Shown in pieces: positions 43,159 through 51,387 of a stretch of DNA of 63,435 nucleotides. Below the pieces are notes generated by a model. It saw nothing but the letters and a program-made list of their open reading frames with translations, was not told the origin of the DNA and searched no databases. This stretch comes from JBOGOC01 sp050747525 (GTDB lineage: Bacteria > Acidobacteriota > Polarisedimenticolia > JACPZX01 > DASXTC01): NCBI GenBank assembly GCA_050747525.1, contig JBOGOC010000064.1:1-63435 (forward strand), read 5' to 3'. The position numbers and the translations under genes were made by a program. Numbering within the stretch: the first letter of the stretch is position 1; each line of letters starts with the position of its first letter.

Positions 43159-43875
43159 ATGCGGACCATTCCGTACTTACTGCTACCGCTCGTGATTGTG
43201 ACGGCTGTGCGGGCGCAGGAAGGAGCCACCCCCGCTCCAGCTCCGGCCGAATCAGGCATGGAAGTCTCCCTCGCCACCACCATGTTCCTCAAGGCGGTGG
43301 AGTCGAGCCAGGAGGATGCGCTGAACAGGATGCCGGGACTCACCCCCGACGTGATCTCGAACATCCTCCAGTACCGCAAGACAGGCAAGCACTTTGCGAA
43401 CCTGGCCGATTTCCGGAAGATCACGAAGATCACGGCCGCCAACCTCTCCATCGCCCTGAGGCCGTACCAGGCTCAGGAAGAGGCCATGCAGGCCGAAGGA
43501 CAGCGCAAGCCGGTCGCTCCGGCGGCCCCGCCGGGCAAGGCGGGGGGGCGCCAGCTCAGCCGCACGGCCGATCCCAACGCCCCTGCTTCCGCCGCTCCCG
43601 CCCCTGGCCAGCAGGCCCAGGAAGCCCAGCCCGGTCCCATCGGAGCGGTCCGGCCCGGGTTCTACGGCAAGCTGCCGGGATACGAAAAGCTGGACTCCCT
43701 CGATCCCATCAAGAAGAAGGAGTTCCTCGAGCTGGTCAACCGCGAGATGTGCGCGTGCGGCTGCCACAACGAGACGCTGGCGTTCTGCCTGGTGAACGAC
43801 CCGGCCTGCCCGGTGGTCAAGGCCCGTGTGCGCAAGATCTACCTGGACACGACGGGCCAGCCGCCGCCCGACTGA
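43159..43875 (+). CDS. Secreted protein with ComEA-like helix-hairpin-helix and Cys-rich C-terminus
   Basis: The 238-residue protein has a signal peptide (about residues 1-20). Residues about 52-103 form an HhH-type module (DALNRMPGLTPDVISNILQYRKTGKHFANLADFRKITKITAANL-like pattern, each part within family style) such as in ComEA, which binds DNA. An Ala/Pro/Gln-rich linker follows (about 104-170). The C-terminus has C198, C200, C202, C210 and C217 in MCACGCHNETLAFCLVNDPAC, a compact Cys motif that could hold metal or disulfides. DNA binding in the periplasm is plausible but not shown. EF-G follows 108 bases downstream. Confidence 0.75.
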   Translation: MRTIPYLLLPLVIVTAVRAQEGATPAPAPAESGMEVSLATTMFLKAVESSQEDALNRMPGLTPDVISNILQYRKTGKHFANLADFRKITKITAANLSIALRPYQAQEEAMQAEGQRKPVAPAAPPGKAGGRQLSRTADPNAPASAAPAPGQQAQEAQPGPIGAVRPGFYGKLPGYEKLDSLDPIKKKEFLELVNREMCACGCHNETLAFCLVNDPACPVVKARVRKIYLDTTGQPPPD

Positions 43876-43933
43876 GCCCCGCTCTCCCCCGCTTTCCTTC
43901 GACCTGGCCGTATTGCACGCCCCTGTTGCGTGA

Positions 43934-43939
43934 TAGACT
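43934..43939 (+). promoter_or_regulatory. -10 hexamer TAGACT upstream of the EF-G paralogue gene
   Basis: TAGACT in TGATAGACT context, 44 bases before the ATG. A TTGCAC -35-like hexamer lies 15 bases upstream (43913-43918), a short spacer. Confidence 0.45.
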
Positions 43940-43983
43940 CCTTCCTTCATCAAGACTTACGCGATCCGCGGGGGGGAGGCCAG

Positions 43984-46083
43984 ATGAAGATCTTCGATGC
44001 GTCCGAGATCCGCAACGTGGGGGTGGTGGGACATGGAGGTTCCGGCAAGACCAGCCTCGTCTCCGCGCTGCTGTTCGACTCGGGAGCGGTGAACCGGCTC
44101 GGCAAGGTGGACGACGGCACCACGATCACGGACTTCGACGAGGAGTCGATCGCACGCAAGAAGTCCGTGGCGGCGGGTCTGTGCCACTTCGAGTGGGAGC
44201 GCACGAAGGTCAACGTCCTCGACACGCCCGGCTACGGAGCCTTCCTGCACGAGACGCGCGGCGTCATGCGCGTGGTCGACGGCGCCCTGGTGGTGGTCTC
44301 GGCGGTGGCCGGGGTGGAGGTCTCCACGCGCAAGGTGTGGGGCTTCTGCGACGAGTTCGAGGCGGCCCGCGTCATCGTGATCAACAAGATGGACCGTGAG
44401 CGCGCCTCCTTCGAGCGCAGCCTCGAGTCGGTGCAATCATCCTTTGGGCGCATGTGCCTTCCGATCCAGATCCCCATCGGCGAGGAGAAGGACTTCTCGG
44501 GCGTGGTCGACCTGATCCGGATGAAGGCCATCACCTGGCCCCATGACGGATCGGGCAAGCCGTCCGAGGGGCCCGTCCCCGACGCGGTGGCCGACCAGGC
44601 CACCGCTGCGCGCGAGCGACTGGTGGACGGCGTGGCCGAGAACGACGACAAGCTGATGGAGAAGTACCTGGAGGCCGGCACGCTCACCGACGAAGAGCTG
44701 ATCCAGGGGCTCAAGAGCGCCGTGCGCGGGCGCGCCATCACGCCGGTGCTCTGCTCCTCGGCGCTGCTCAACATGGGGATCCAGCCGATCCTGGACGCCA
44801 TCGTTCGGTACCTGCCGTCGGCCGCCGACCGGGGCGCCGCCACAGCAAAGGACCACGCCGGCCACGAGGTCCAGCGGCAGCCCGTGCCCTCGGAGCCCTT
44901 TTCGGCCTACGTCTTCAAGACGGTGGTCGATCCCTTCGCCGGAAAGATCACCTACTTCCGCATCTATTCGGGGGGCATCAAGTCCGACTCCACCGTCTAC
45001 AACGAGGCCCGCGGAGACACCGAGCGCATCGGCGCCGTGGACATGGTGATGGGCAAGAGCATCACCGCGGCCGGCGAGCTGCATGCGGGGGATCTGGGGG
45101 CGGTGGCCAAGCTGAAGGTCACGCACACGGGTGACACCCTCTCTTCGGACAAGGCGCACGCCGTGGAATATCCGCGCGTGCACTTCTCCGATCCGGCCAT
45201 CTCGTGGGCCATCGAGCCCAAGAGCCGCGGCGACGAGGAGAAGCTGTCCGCGTCCCTGCACAAGCTGCTGGACGCCGACCCCATGCTGCGCGTGAGCCGC
45301 GACCCGCAGACCAAGGAGATGCTGATCTCCGGCTCGGGCCAGGAGCACGTGGAGGTGGCGGTGGCGCGCCTGAAGCGCCAGGGCGTGGAGTGCGCCCTGC
45401 ACCTGCCCAAGATCCCGTACCGGGAGACGATCACCAAGGCGGTCAAGTACGTCGAGTACACGCACAAGAAGCAGACCGGCGGGGCCGGGCAGTACGCGCG
45501 CGTGTTCATCGACGTGGAGCCCAAGAAGGACGGGGGCTACGAATTCGTGGACAAGATCGTGGGCGGCGTCATCGACCACTCGTTCCGCCCCAGCGTGGAC
45601 AAGGGCGTCCAGTCCAAGATGCACGAAGGCGTGATCGCGGGGTTCCCGGTGGTGGGGGTGCGCGTGTCGCTGGTGGACGGCAAGACCCATCCGGTGGACA
45701 GCAAGGACATCGCCTTCCAGGTGGCGGGCCGCGAAGCCTTCAAGAAAGCCGTAGCCGACGCCGGGCCCACCCTGCTGGAGCCGATCATGCACGTGGAGGT
45801 GGTGGTCCCCGAGGACTGCTACGGCGACGTCCTGGGCGACCTCAACAGCCGCCGCGGGCGCGTGCAGGGGATGGATTCGGCCACCGGCAACAGCATCATC
45901 AAGGCGCTGGCTCCCATGGCCGAGATGCTGAGCTACTCAGCGACCCTGAACTCCATCACCGGCGGGCGCGGCGAGTACCACATGGAATTCTCCCACTACG
46001 ACGAAGTCCCCGCGCACCTGCGCGAGAAGGTCATCCACGACGCCAAGGCGGCGGCCGGCAAGGGGGACGAGGCCGAAGAATGA
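43984..46083 (+). CDS. Elongation factor G paralogue (EF-G2 type)
   Basis: The 699-residue GTPase has the five-domain EF-G layout. Its P-loop is GHGGSGKT (residues 16-23) instead of the AHIDAGKT of canonical EF-G, the mark of the EF-G2-like subgroup. The G3 motif DTPGY and G4 NKMD are intact. The domain IV QTGGAGQYARV loop and the final GRGEYHMEFSHYDEVP segment fit. It may assist translation under special conditions rather than be the main translocase. The ATGA overlap with asnS couples the two. Confidence 0.9.
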   Translation: MKIFDASEIRNVGVVGHGGSGKTSLVSALLFDSGAVNRLGKVDDGTTITDFDEESIARKKSVAAGLCHFEWERTKVNVLDTPGYGAFLHETRGVMRVVDGALVVVSAVAGVEVSTRKVWGFCDEFEAARVIVINKMDRERASFERSLESVQSSFGRMCLPIQIPIGEEKDFSGVVDLIRMKAITWPHDGSGKPSEGPVPDAVADQATAARERLVDGVAENDDKLMEKYLEAGTLTDEELIQGLKSAVRGRAITPVLCSSALLNMGIQPILDAIVRYLPSAADRGAATAKDHAGHEVQRQPVPSEPFSAYVFKTVVDPFAGKITYFRIYSGGIKSDSTVYNEARGDTERIGAVDMVMGKSITAAGELHAGDLGAVAKLKVTHTGDTLSSDKAHAVEYPRVHFSDPAISWAIEPKSRGDEEKLSASLHKLLDADPMLRVSRDPQTKEMLISGSGQEHVEVAVARLKRQGVECALHLPKIPYRETITKAVKYVEYTHKKQTGGAGQYARVFIDVEPKKDGGYEFVDKIVGGVIDHSFRPSVDKGVQSKMHEGVIAGFPVVGVRVSLVDGKTHPVDSKDIAFQVAGREAFKKAVADAGPTLLEPIMHVEVVVPEDCYGDVLGDLNSRRGRVQGMDSATGNSIIKALAPMAEMLSYSATLNSITGGRGEYHMEFSHYDEVPAHLREKVIHDAKAAAGKGDEAEE

Positions 46084-47381
46084 CCGCAGACGGCCACGTC
46101 TTCATCAGCGATCTGTCGCGCCACGAAGGCCAGGAGGTCTCCCTGCGCGGGTGGGTCTACCACAAGCGCGACATCGGCAAGATCCGCTTCCTGGTGATGC
46201 GCGATGGCAGCGGCTACGTGCAGGGGGTGGTGGCCGCCAAGGAGGTGCCGCCCGAGGTTTTCGACACGGCGGCGACCCTCACCCAGGAGTCGTCGTTCGA
46301 GATGCGGGGCCGCGTGCGCAAGGAGCCGCGCGCTCCGGGAGGCTACGAGCTCAACGTCACGGGGCTGTCCCCCATCCACGTGGCCGCCGAGTATCCCATC
46401 TCGCCCAAGGACCACGGCATCGACTTCCTGATGGACAACCGCCACCTGTGGCTGCGCTCCTCGCGGCCGCACGCGATCCTCAAGGTGCGCTCCGAAGTGA
46501 TCAAGGCGGTGCGCGACTTCTTCGACGAGCGCGGCTTCGTCCTGATCGACTCCCCCATCTTCACGCCGGCCGCCTGCGAGGGGACCAGCACCCTGTTCGA
46601 GACCGATTACTTCGGCGAGAAGGCGTACCTGACCCAGTCGGGCCAGCTCTACCTCGAGCCGGCCGCCATGTCGTTCGGCCGGGTCTACTGCTTCGGCCCC
46701 ACCTTCCGGGCCGAGAAATCCAAGACCCGGCGCCACCTGACCGAGTTCTGGATGGTGGAGCCGGAGGTGGCGTTCCTGGAGCTGCCCGGCCTGCTGCAGC
46801 TGGCCGAGGACTTCCTGATGGCCATCATCGGGCGGGTGCTGGACCGGCGGCGCGAGGAGCTCAAGGCCCTGGAGCGGGACGTCTCGAAGCTCGAAGCCGT
46901 GCGGCGCCCCTTTCCGCGCATGACCTACGACGAAGCCGCCGCGACCCTCAAGGCGAAAGGCGCGGATTTCGCATACGGCAACGATTTCGGCGGAGGCGAC
47001 GAAACCATCCTGTCCGAGCTGCATGAAAGCCCGCTCATGGTGACCCATTACCCGGCAGCCGTGAAAGCCTTCTACATGCAGCCCGATTCGGAGCACCCCG
47101 ACAAGGCCGCCTGCGTGGATGTCCTGGCTCCCGAGGGTTACGGAGAGATCATCGGTGGCAGCCAGAGAATTCATGACTATGATCTCCTGAAGCGTCGGAT
47201 TCAGGAGCACGGGCTCCCCGAGGACGCCTTCAAGTGGTACCTGGAAATCCGGAAATACGGCACCGTCCCCCATTCCGGTTTCGGAATGGGGATCGAGCGC
47301 ACCGTGTCCTGGCTTTGCGGCATCCATCACCTGCGCGAGGCCATTCCCTACCCCCGCACGTTGAGTCGGATCTATCCATAG
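46080..47381 (+). CDS. asnS: Asparaginyl-tRNA synthetase
   Basis: The 433-residue class II enzyme has an OB-fold anticodon-binding domain (about 1-110), motif 2 (FGPTFRAEKSKTRRHLTEFWMVE, about 200-222) and motif 3 (SGFGMGIERTVSWLCGI, about 399-415). The C-terminal HHLREAIPYPRTLSRIYP is the AsnRS ending. It charges tRNA-Asn with asparagine directly. Its presence implies tRNA-Asn need not be made through Asp-tRNA amidation. It overlaps the EF-G paralogue by 4 bases. Confidence 0.95.
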   Translation: MTADGHVFISDLSRHEGQEVSLRGWVYHKRDIGKIRFLVMRDGSGYVQGVVAAKEVPPEVFDTAATLTQESSFEMRGRVRKEPRAPGGYELNVTGLSPIHVAAEYPISPKDHGIDFLMDNRHLWLRSSRPHAILKVRSEVIKAVRDFFDERGFVLIDSPIFTPAACEGTSTLFETDYFGEKAYLTQSGQLYLEPAAMSFGRVYCFGPTFRAEKSKTRRHLTEFWMVEPEVAFLELPGLLQLAEDFLMAIIGRVLDRRREELKALERDVSKLEAVRRPFPRMTYDEAAATLKAKGADFAYGNDFGGGDETILSELHESPLMVTHYPAAVKAFYMQPDSEHPDKAACVDVLAPEGYGEIIGGSQRIHDYDLLKRRIQEHGLPEDAFKWYLEIRKYGTVPHSGFGMGIERTVSWLCGIHHLREAIPYPRTLSRIYP

Positions 47382-47424
47382 GCCCGCCCCGGCCCGACTG
47401 CCGGCGGCATGGAGGTCGAGGATC

Positions 47425-48312
47425 ATGAGCATCCGCCGTGCCCCCCTTCAGGACATTCTGGAACGCTGCGACCGGCTGGCCCGCGAAGGGACCAGGCTGC
47501 GCCCCGGCCAGCCTCAGCTGGCCGCCTTCGACGCCGACGGGACGCTATGGAAGGCCGACGTGGGTGAGCTGCTCTGGGAGCGCCTCATGGCGGAGCGCGC
47601 CCTGGATCGGCGTGCCGTGGCCCCCATCGCCCGCGCCCTGCGCGCCTGCGGCGTGGAGCCCGCGAGGGATCCCTACGTGGATTACCCGAGGCTGCTGGAG
47701 CTGCACCGGGCGGGGCACTGCTCCGAGGAGCTGCTGGCGCGCGTGATGCTCGAGGGCCTGGCCGGGATGCGGGAAGAAGACCTCTACGTGCATGCCCTGA
47801 AGGCAGTGACCGGATGCGGCGAGCTGTCCGACTCGCTGGGAGGCGAGGCGTCCAACCTGATGGATCACCTGCGCCGGCTGGGATTCCAGATCCTGGTGGT
47901 GTCGGGCTCGCCCCGGTGGGTGGTGGAGGTGGCGGTCCAGCCCTTCGGTGTGCCCCCCTCCGAGGTCCTGGCGGGCCAGGTGGCGGTGGTCAACTCGGTG
48001 CTGAGCGACGGGGTCATCGAGCCGCTGCCGCACGGCAAGGGGAAGATCCAGGCCATCCTGCGCCGGTACGGACGGGTTCCCATCGTGGCCGCGGGGAACG
48101 GCCTGGGGGACCTGGCCATGCTGGAGGGGGCGAGCCATCTGAGGTTCCTGTTCAATCCGACCGACGAGCTGGTGAAGGCGGCCGATGAGATGCGCCCCGT
48201 GACGTGGTCGCTCACCCTGCCGCAGACCGGGAAGGCGTCGGTTCCTCTGCCCGGGGCGGCCGTCAACGGGCCCCGGCGGGCACCGCGCCGGACGGCACGG
48301 CCCCAGTCCTAG
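47425..48312 (+). CDS. HAD-superfamily phosphoserine phosphatase-like hydrolase
   Basis: The 295-residue protein has HAD motif I FDADGTLWKAD with D36 and D38, motif II VVSGSP (about 155-160) with its Ser, and motif III/IV HGKGK and AAGNGLGDLAML (about 210-235). These match the SerB-like subgroup (phosphoserine, or similar phosphomonoester). The C-terminal ~25 residues are Arg/Pro-rich and outside the domain. A GGAGGTCGAGG ribosome site precedes the ATG. It lies between asnS and rimO. Confidence 0.85.
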   Translation: MSIRRAPLQDILERCDRLAREGTRLRPGQPQLAAFDADGTLWKADVGELLWERLMAERALDRRAVAPIARALRACGVEPARDPYVDYPRLLELHRAGHCSEELLARVMLEGLAGMREEDLYVHALKAVTGCGELSDSLGGEASNLMDHLRRLGFQILVVSGSPRWVVEVAVQPFGVPPSEVLAGQVAVVNSVLSDGVIEPLPHGKGKIQAILRRYGRVPIVAAGNGLGDLAMLEGASHLRFLFNPTDELVKAADEMRPVTWSLTLPQTGKASVPLPGAAVNGPRRAPRRTARPQS

Positions 48313-48344
48313 GCTCGGGGGCATTCGGTCCCCGCCCCCGATGC

Positions 48345-48350
48345 TACAAT
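48345..48350 (+). promoter_or_regulatory. -10 hexamer TACAAT nine bases before rimO
   Basis: TACAAT preceded by TGC (extended -10) lies 9 bases before the rimO ATG, with no ribosome site in between. Confidence 0.5.
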
Positions 48351-48359
48351 CCCCGGCTC

Positions 48360-49730
48360 ATGATCACCGTCGGGCTCGTGTCTCTCGGATGCGCCAAGAA
48401 CCTCGTGGACAGCGAGGTGATGCTGGGAAAGCTGCGCCGGCGCGGCTTTCACGTCACCTTCGATCCCGAGCGGGCCGACGTGCTGGTGGTGAACACCTGC
48501 GGCTTCCTGCAGGCGGCCAAGGACGAGGGGTACGAGACGATCCGCGAGTTGGCCCGCCTCAAGGAAGAGGGCCGGCTGCAGCGGCTGGTGGTGGCCGGGT
48601 GCATGGTGCAGCGCTTCGCCGACGAGATGAAGGCCACCCTCCCCGAGGTGGATCGCTTCCTGGGGCTCAACGACGTCGAGCGGGTGGTGGAGGCGTGCGA
48701 CCTGGATGACGCTGCCTTCGCGCCCGACCTGGGCCCGGCCGTCTACCTGCCGGGCGAGATGTCGGGGCGGATGCTGGCCACGACTGGGGCCTCGGCCTAC
48801 CTCAAGATCGCGGAAGGGTGCGACAACCCGTGCGCCTTCTGCATCATCCCGAAGATCCGCGGGGCCTTCCGATCGCGCACCATCGAGTCGCTGGTGGCCG
48901 AGGCGCTGACGCTCGCCGCAAGCGGCGTGATGGAGCTGAACCTCATCGCGCAGGACTCCACATCCTATGGATCGGATCGTGACGGCACGGGGAGCCTGGG
49001 TCATCTCCTGGCTGCGCTGGGTCAGGTCGACGGCCTGCGCTGGATCCGGGTGCTGTACGCCTATCCCAGCAAGGTGACCACGCGGCTGATGGAGGCCATG
49101 GCCGACACCGACCGGGTCGCGAAGTACATCGACATCCCGCTGCAGCACGCCAGCAAGCGCGTGCTGGCGCGGATGCGGCGCGGCGGCAGCCGCGATTCGT
49201 TCCTGCGCATGGTGGAGGAGTTCAGGCGGCGCGTCCCGGGCATCTCGCTGCGCACCACCTTCATCGTGGGCTTTCCCGGCGAGACCGAGCAGGACGTGCA
49301 GGACCTGCTGGGGTTCGTGAAGGATGCCCGCTTCGATCACCTCGGGGTCTTCACCTACTCTCACGAGCCGGGCACGGGCGCGCACGACCTGTCCGACGAC
49401 GTCGATCCGGCCGAAAAGGCCGAGCGCCGCGGCCGGCTGATGGAGCTGCAGCAGGAGATCTCGCTGGACCTCTACACCGCGCGCGTGGGACGCACCCTTG
49501 ACGTTCTGGTGGACGCCGGCCCGTCCGAGCGTGCCGGCGTATGGAAGGCCCGCGCCGAGTTCCAGGCTCCCGACATCGACGGCTCGGTGCTGGTGCGCAC
49601 GCGCGCCCAGCTCGAGGTCGGCTCCTTCATCCAGGTGAAGGTGACGGGAGCCGAGCCCTACGACCTGCTGGCCGTGCCCCAGCGGCGCCGGGCGCGCCGC
49701 CCCTCTCTTCTCGATGCCCCCGTCGGGTAG
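48360..49730 (+). CDS. rimO: Ribosomal protein S12 methylthiotransferase
   Basis: The 456-residue radical SAM enzyme methylthiolates Asp of ribosomal protein S12. The auxiliary cluster cysteines are C11 (SLGCAKN), C47 (VNTCGF) and C81 (VAGCMVQR). The radical SAM cluster is C154, C158 and C161 in GCDNPCAFC. The C-terminal TRAM domain (about 385-450) is present. The DSTSYGSDR and SHEPGTGAHDL segments separate it from MiaB. It overlaps pgpA by 17 bases. Confidence 0.96.
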   Translation: MITVGLVSLGCAKNLVDSEVMLGKLRRRGFHVTFDPERADVLVVNTCGFLQAAKDEGYETIRELARLKEEGRLQRLVVAGCMVQRFADEMKATLPEVDRFLGLNDVERVVEACDLDDAAFAPDLGPAVYLPGEMSGRMLATTGASAYLKIAEGCDNPCAFCIIPKIRGAFRSRTIESLVAEALTLAASGVMELNLIAQDSTSYGSDRDGTGSLGHLLAALGQVDGLRWIRVLYAYPSKVTTRLMEAMADTDRVAKYIDIPLQHASKRVLARMRRGGSRDSFLRMVEEFRRRVPGISLRTTFIVGFPGETEQDVQDLLGFVKDARFDHLGVFTYSHEPGTGAHDLSDDVDPAEKAERRGRLMELQQEISLDLYTARVGRTLDVLVDAGPSERAGVWKARAEFQAPDIDGSVLVRTRAQLEVGSFIQVKVTGAEPYDLLAVPQRRRARRPSLLDAPVG

Positions 49731-50199
49731 CGGGGCGATCCGCTCCACGGGAGCGATCCCCTGGGCCATCGCCACCTTCTTCGGCGTGGGACATGCTCCC
49801 GTCGCCTCCGGAACGGTGGCCACGGCCGCCGCCATCCCCGTCTACCTGGCCGCGTGGTATGTGGGCGGCTCCTGGCTGGTGGCGGGTCTCGCCGTCTTCT
49901 TCATGGTGGCGGGCGTGCCGGCGGCCTCGGCCCTCGAGCGGGGCCTCGGCTACCACGATCCGTCCGAGGCGGTGGTGGACGAGGTGGCCGGGTTCCTCCT
50001 GACCATGACCTTCATCCCGCCCACCCTCATCACGTGCGTCGCGGGGTTCCTGCTGTTCCGCGTGCTGGACGTGCTGAAGCCGTGGCCGGCCAGCCGCCTC
50101 GAGAGGCTCCCGGCGGGCTGGGGTATCATGGCCGACGACGTGGCCTGCGGCGTCATGGGAGCGGTGGTGATGAACCTCGGGATGGCCGTGTGGAGATGA
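49714..50199 (+). CDS. pgpA: Phosphatidylglycerophosphatase A
   Basis: The 161-residue membrane enzyme dephosphorylates phosphatidylglycerophosphate to phosphatidylglycerol. The family motifs are in order: FFGVGHAPVASGTVAT (about 22-37), DPSEAVVDEVAG (about 82-93), FRVLDVLKPWPASRLE (about 114-129) and GIMADDVACG (about 137-146), with the acidic DD near the C-terminus. Four membrane helices are expected. It overlaps rimO by 17 bases and ribF by ATGA, so the three form one operon. Confidence 0.95.
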   Translation: MPPSGSGAIRSTGAIPWAIATFFGVGHAPVASGTVATAAAIPVYLAAWYVGGSWLVAGLAVFFMVAGVPAASALERGLGYHDPSEAVVDEVAGFLLTMTFIPPTLITCVAGFLLFRVLDVLKPWPASRLERLPAGWGIMADDVACGVMGAVVMNLGMAVWR

Positions 50200-51134
50200 A
50201 GGTCTTCCGCGATCTGGACGCGGTGGGGGCCCTCCCCTCCCCCATCGTGGCCATCGGCAACTTCGACGGCGTCCACCTGGGACATCAGAAGATCATCGAG
50301 ACGGTCACCGCCCGCGCCCGCGCGGTGGGGGGCACGTCCATCCTGATGACCTTCGATCCGCACCCGCTCACCATCCTGCGGCCCACCGGCAGGCCGCCGC
50401 TCATCATGCCCATGTCCGAGAAGATCCGCATGCTGGGGACGCTGGGGCTGGACATGATGCTGATCGTCCCTTTCACCCGCGAGTTCGCCTCGATTCCCGC
50501 CGAGGCGTTCGTGGAGGACGTGCTGGCGCGCCGGCTGCGGGCCACCGAGGTCCACGTCGGCACCAACTTCCATTTCGGCAAGGGGGGCGTGGGCGACTTC
50601 GACCTTCTGCGGTCCGAAGGGGCGCGCCATGGCATCGCGGTGGAGCGGGTGCCGGTGGTGCTGCACGACAGCCAGCCGGTCTCGTCCACTCGGATCCGCG
50701 AGAACATCGCCCGCGGCGCGGTGGACCGGGCCGCGGCCATGCTGGGGCGGGAGTACACCATCCGCGGGCTCGTGGTGCACGGGCGCGGGCGCGGCGCGGG
50801 GCTGGGGTTCTCCACCGCCAACCTCTCGACCGACAACGAGCTCATCCCGGCCCTGGGCGTGTACGTCACGCGCGCCGAGGTGGCCGGCGAGCGGCACATC
50901 TCGGTCACCAACATCGGCGAGCGCCCCACGTTCGGCGAAGGCGAGCGGGTGGTGGAGGCGCATCTGCTGGACTACCCCGGGCCCGAGCTGTACGGGCGCA
51001 CCATGCGCCTGAGCTTCTGCACACACCTGCGGTCCGAGCGCAAGTTCGAGTCGGCGCAGGCCCTCACCACCCAGATCCGCAAGGACGTGGCCGCCACGCG
51101 CGCGTGGTTCAAGGCGCATCCCCCGTCGGGCTGA
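50196..51134 (+). CDS. ribF: Bifunctional riboflavin kinase/FAD synthetase
   Basis: The 312-residue enzyme makes FMN from riboflavin and then FAD. The N-terminal nucleotidyltransferase has AIGNFDGVHLGHQK (about 19-32) and the ISSTRIR-like SSTRIRENI block. The C-terminal riboflavin kinase has RGRGAGLGFSTANL (about 202-215; the GxPTAN family motif), ISVTNIGERPTFGEG, and EAHLLDYPGPELYG. Length is typical. A likely terminator follows, closing the asnS-to-ribF group. Confidence 0.96.
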   Translation: MKVFRDLDAVGALPSPIVAIGNFDGVHLGHQKIIETVTARARAVGGTSILMTFDPHPLTILRPTGRPPLIMPMSEKIRMLGTLGLDMMLIVPFTREFASIPAEAFVEDVLARRLRATEVHVGTNFHFGKGGVGDFDLLRSEGARHGIAVERVPVVLHDSQPVSSTRIRENIARGAVDRAAAMLGREYTIRGLVVHGRGRGAGLGFSTANLSTDNELIPALGVYVTRAEVAGERHISVTNIGERPTFGEGERVVEAHLLDYPGPELYGRTMRLSFCTHLRSERKFESAQALTTQIRKDVAATRAWFKAHPPSG

Positions 51135-51136
51135 CC

Positions 51137-51153
51137 CCGGGCGGCCCGGTTTT
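51137..51153 (+). terminator. Intrinsic terminator after ribF
   Basis: A CCGGG stem, CGG loop and CCCGG stem are followed by TTTT two bases after the ribF stop. The stem is short (5 bp) but all G-C. The rest of the 51135-51387 gap shows no other clear signal apart from the -10-like AATAAG near 51333. Confidence 0.5.
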
Positions 51154-51387
51154 CCTTCTCCTTCCGCCACGGTTGGGCGTATAGTCCAGATAGCCCTGAG
51201 GGGGGCGTGTCCAAAGCGGGGGAACGTGGCGCCCGGCCCGCGCCGTGCGGGCCGCGCCCAGTCGTCGTATGTCCATCCTGACCGGCCTCATCCTGCCCGA
51301 ACCCCGCGGGAACCCGATCGCTCCATTCGCCAATAAGAACCTGTCCGCTCCCCTTCGCCTTCGCGGATCCTTCTCATGGAGGACGGT

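Noticed and set aside
51376..51387. Upstream ATG for the giant subtilase
   Set aside because: The GGAGG that would serve as ribosome site lies inside this first ATG context and is properly spaced for ATG 51388, where the signal peptide begins.
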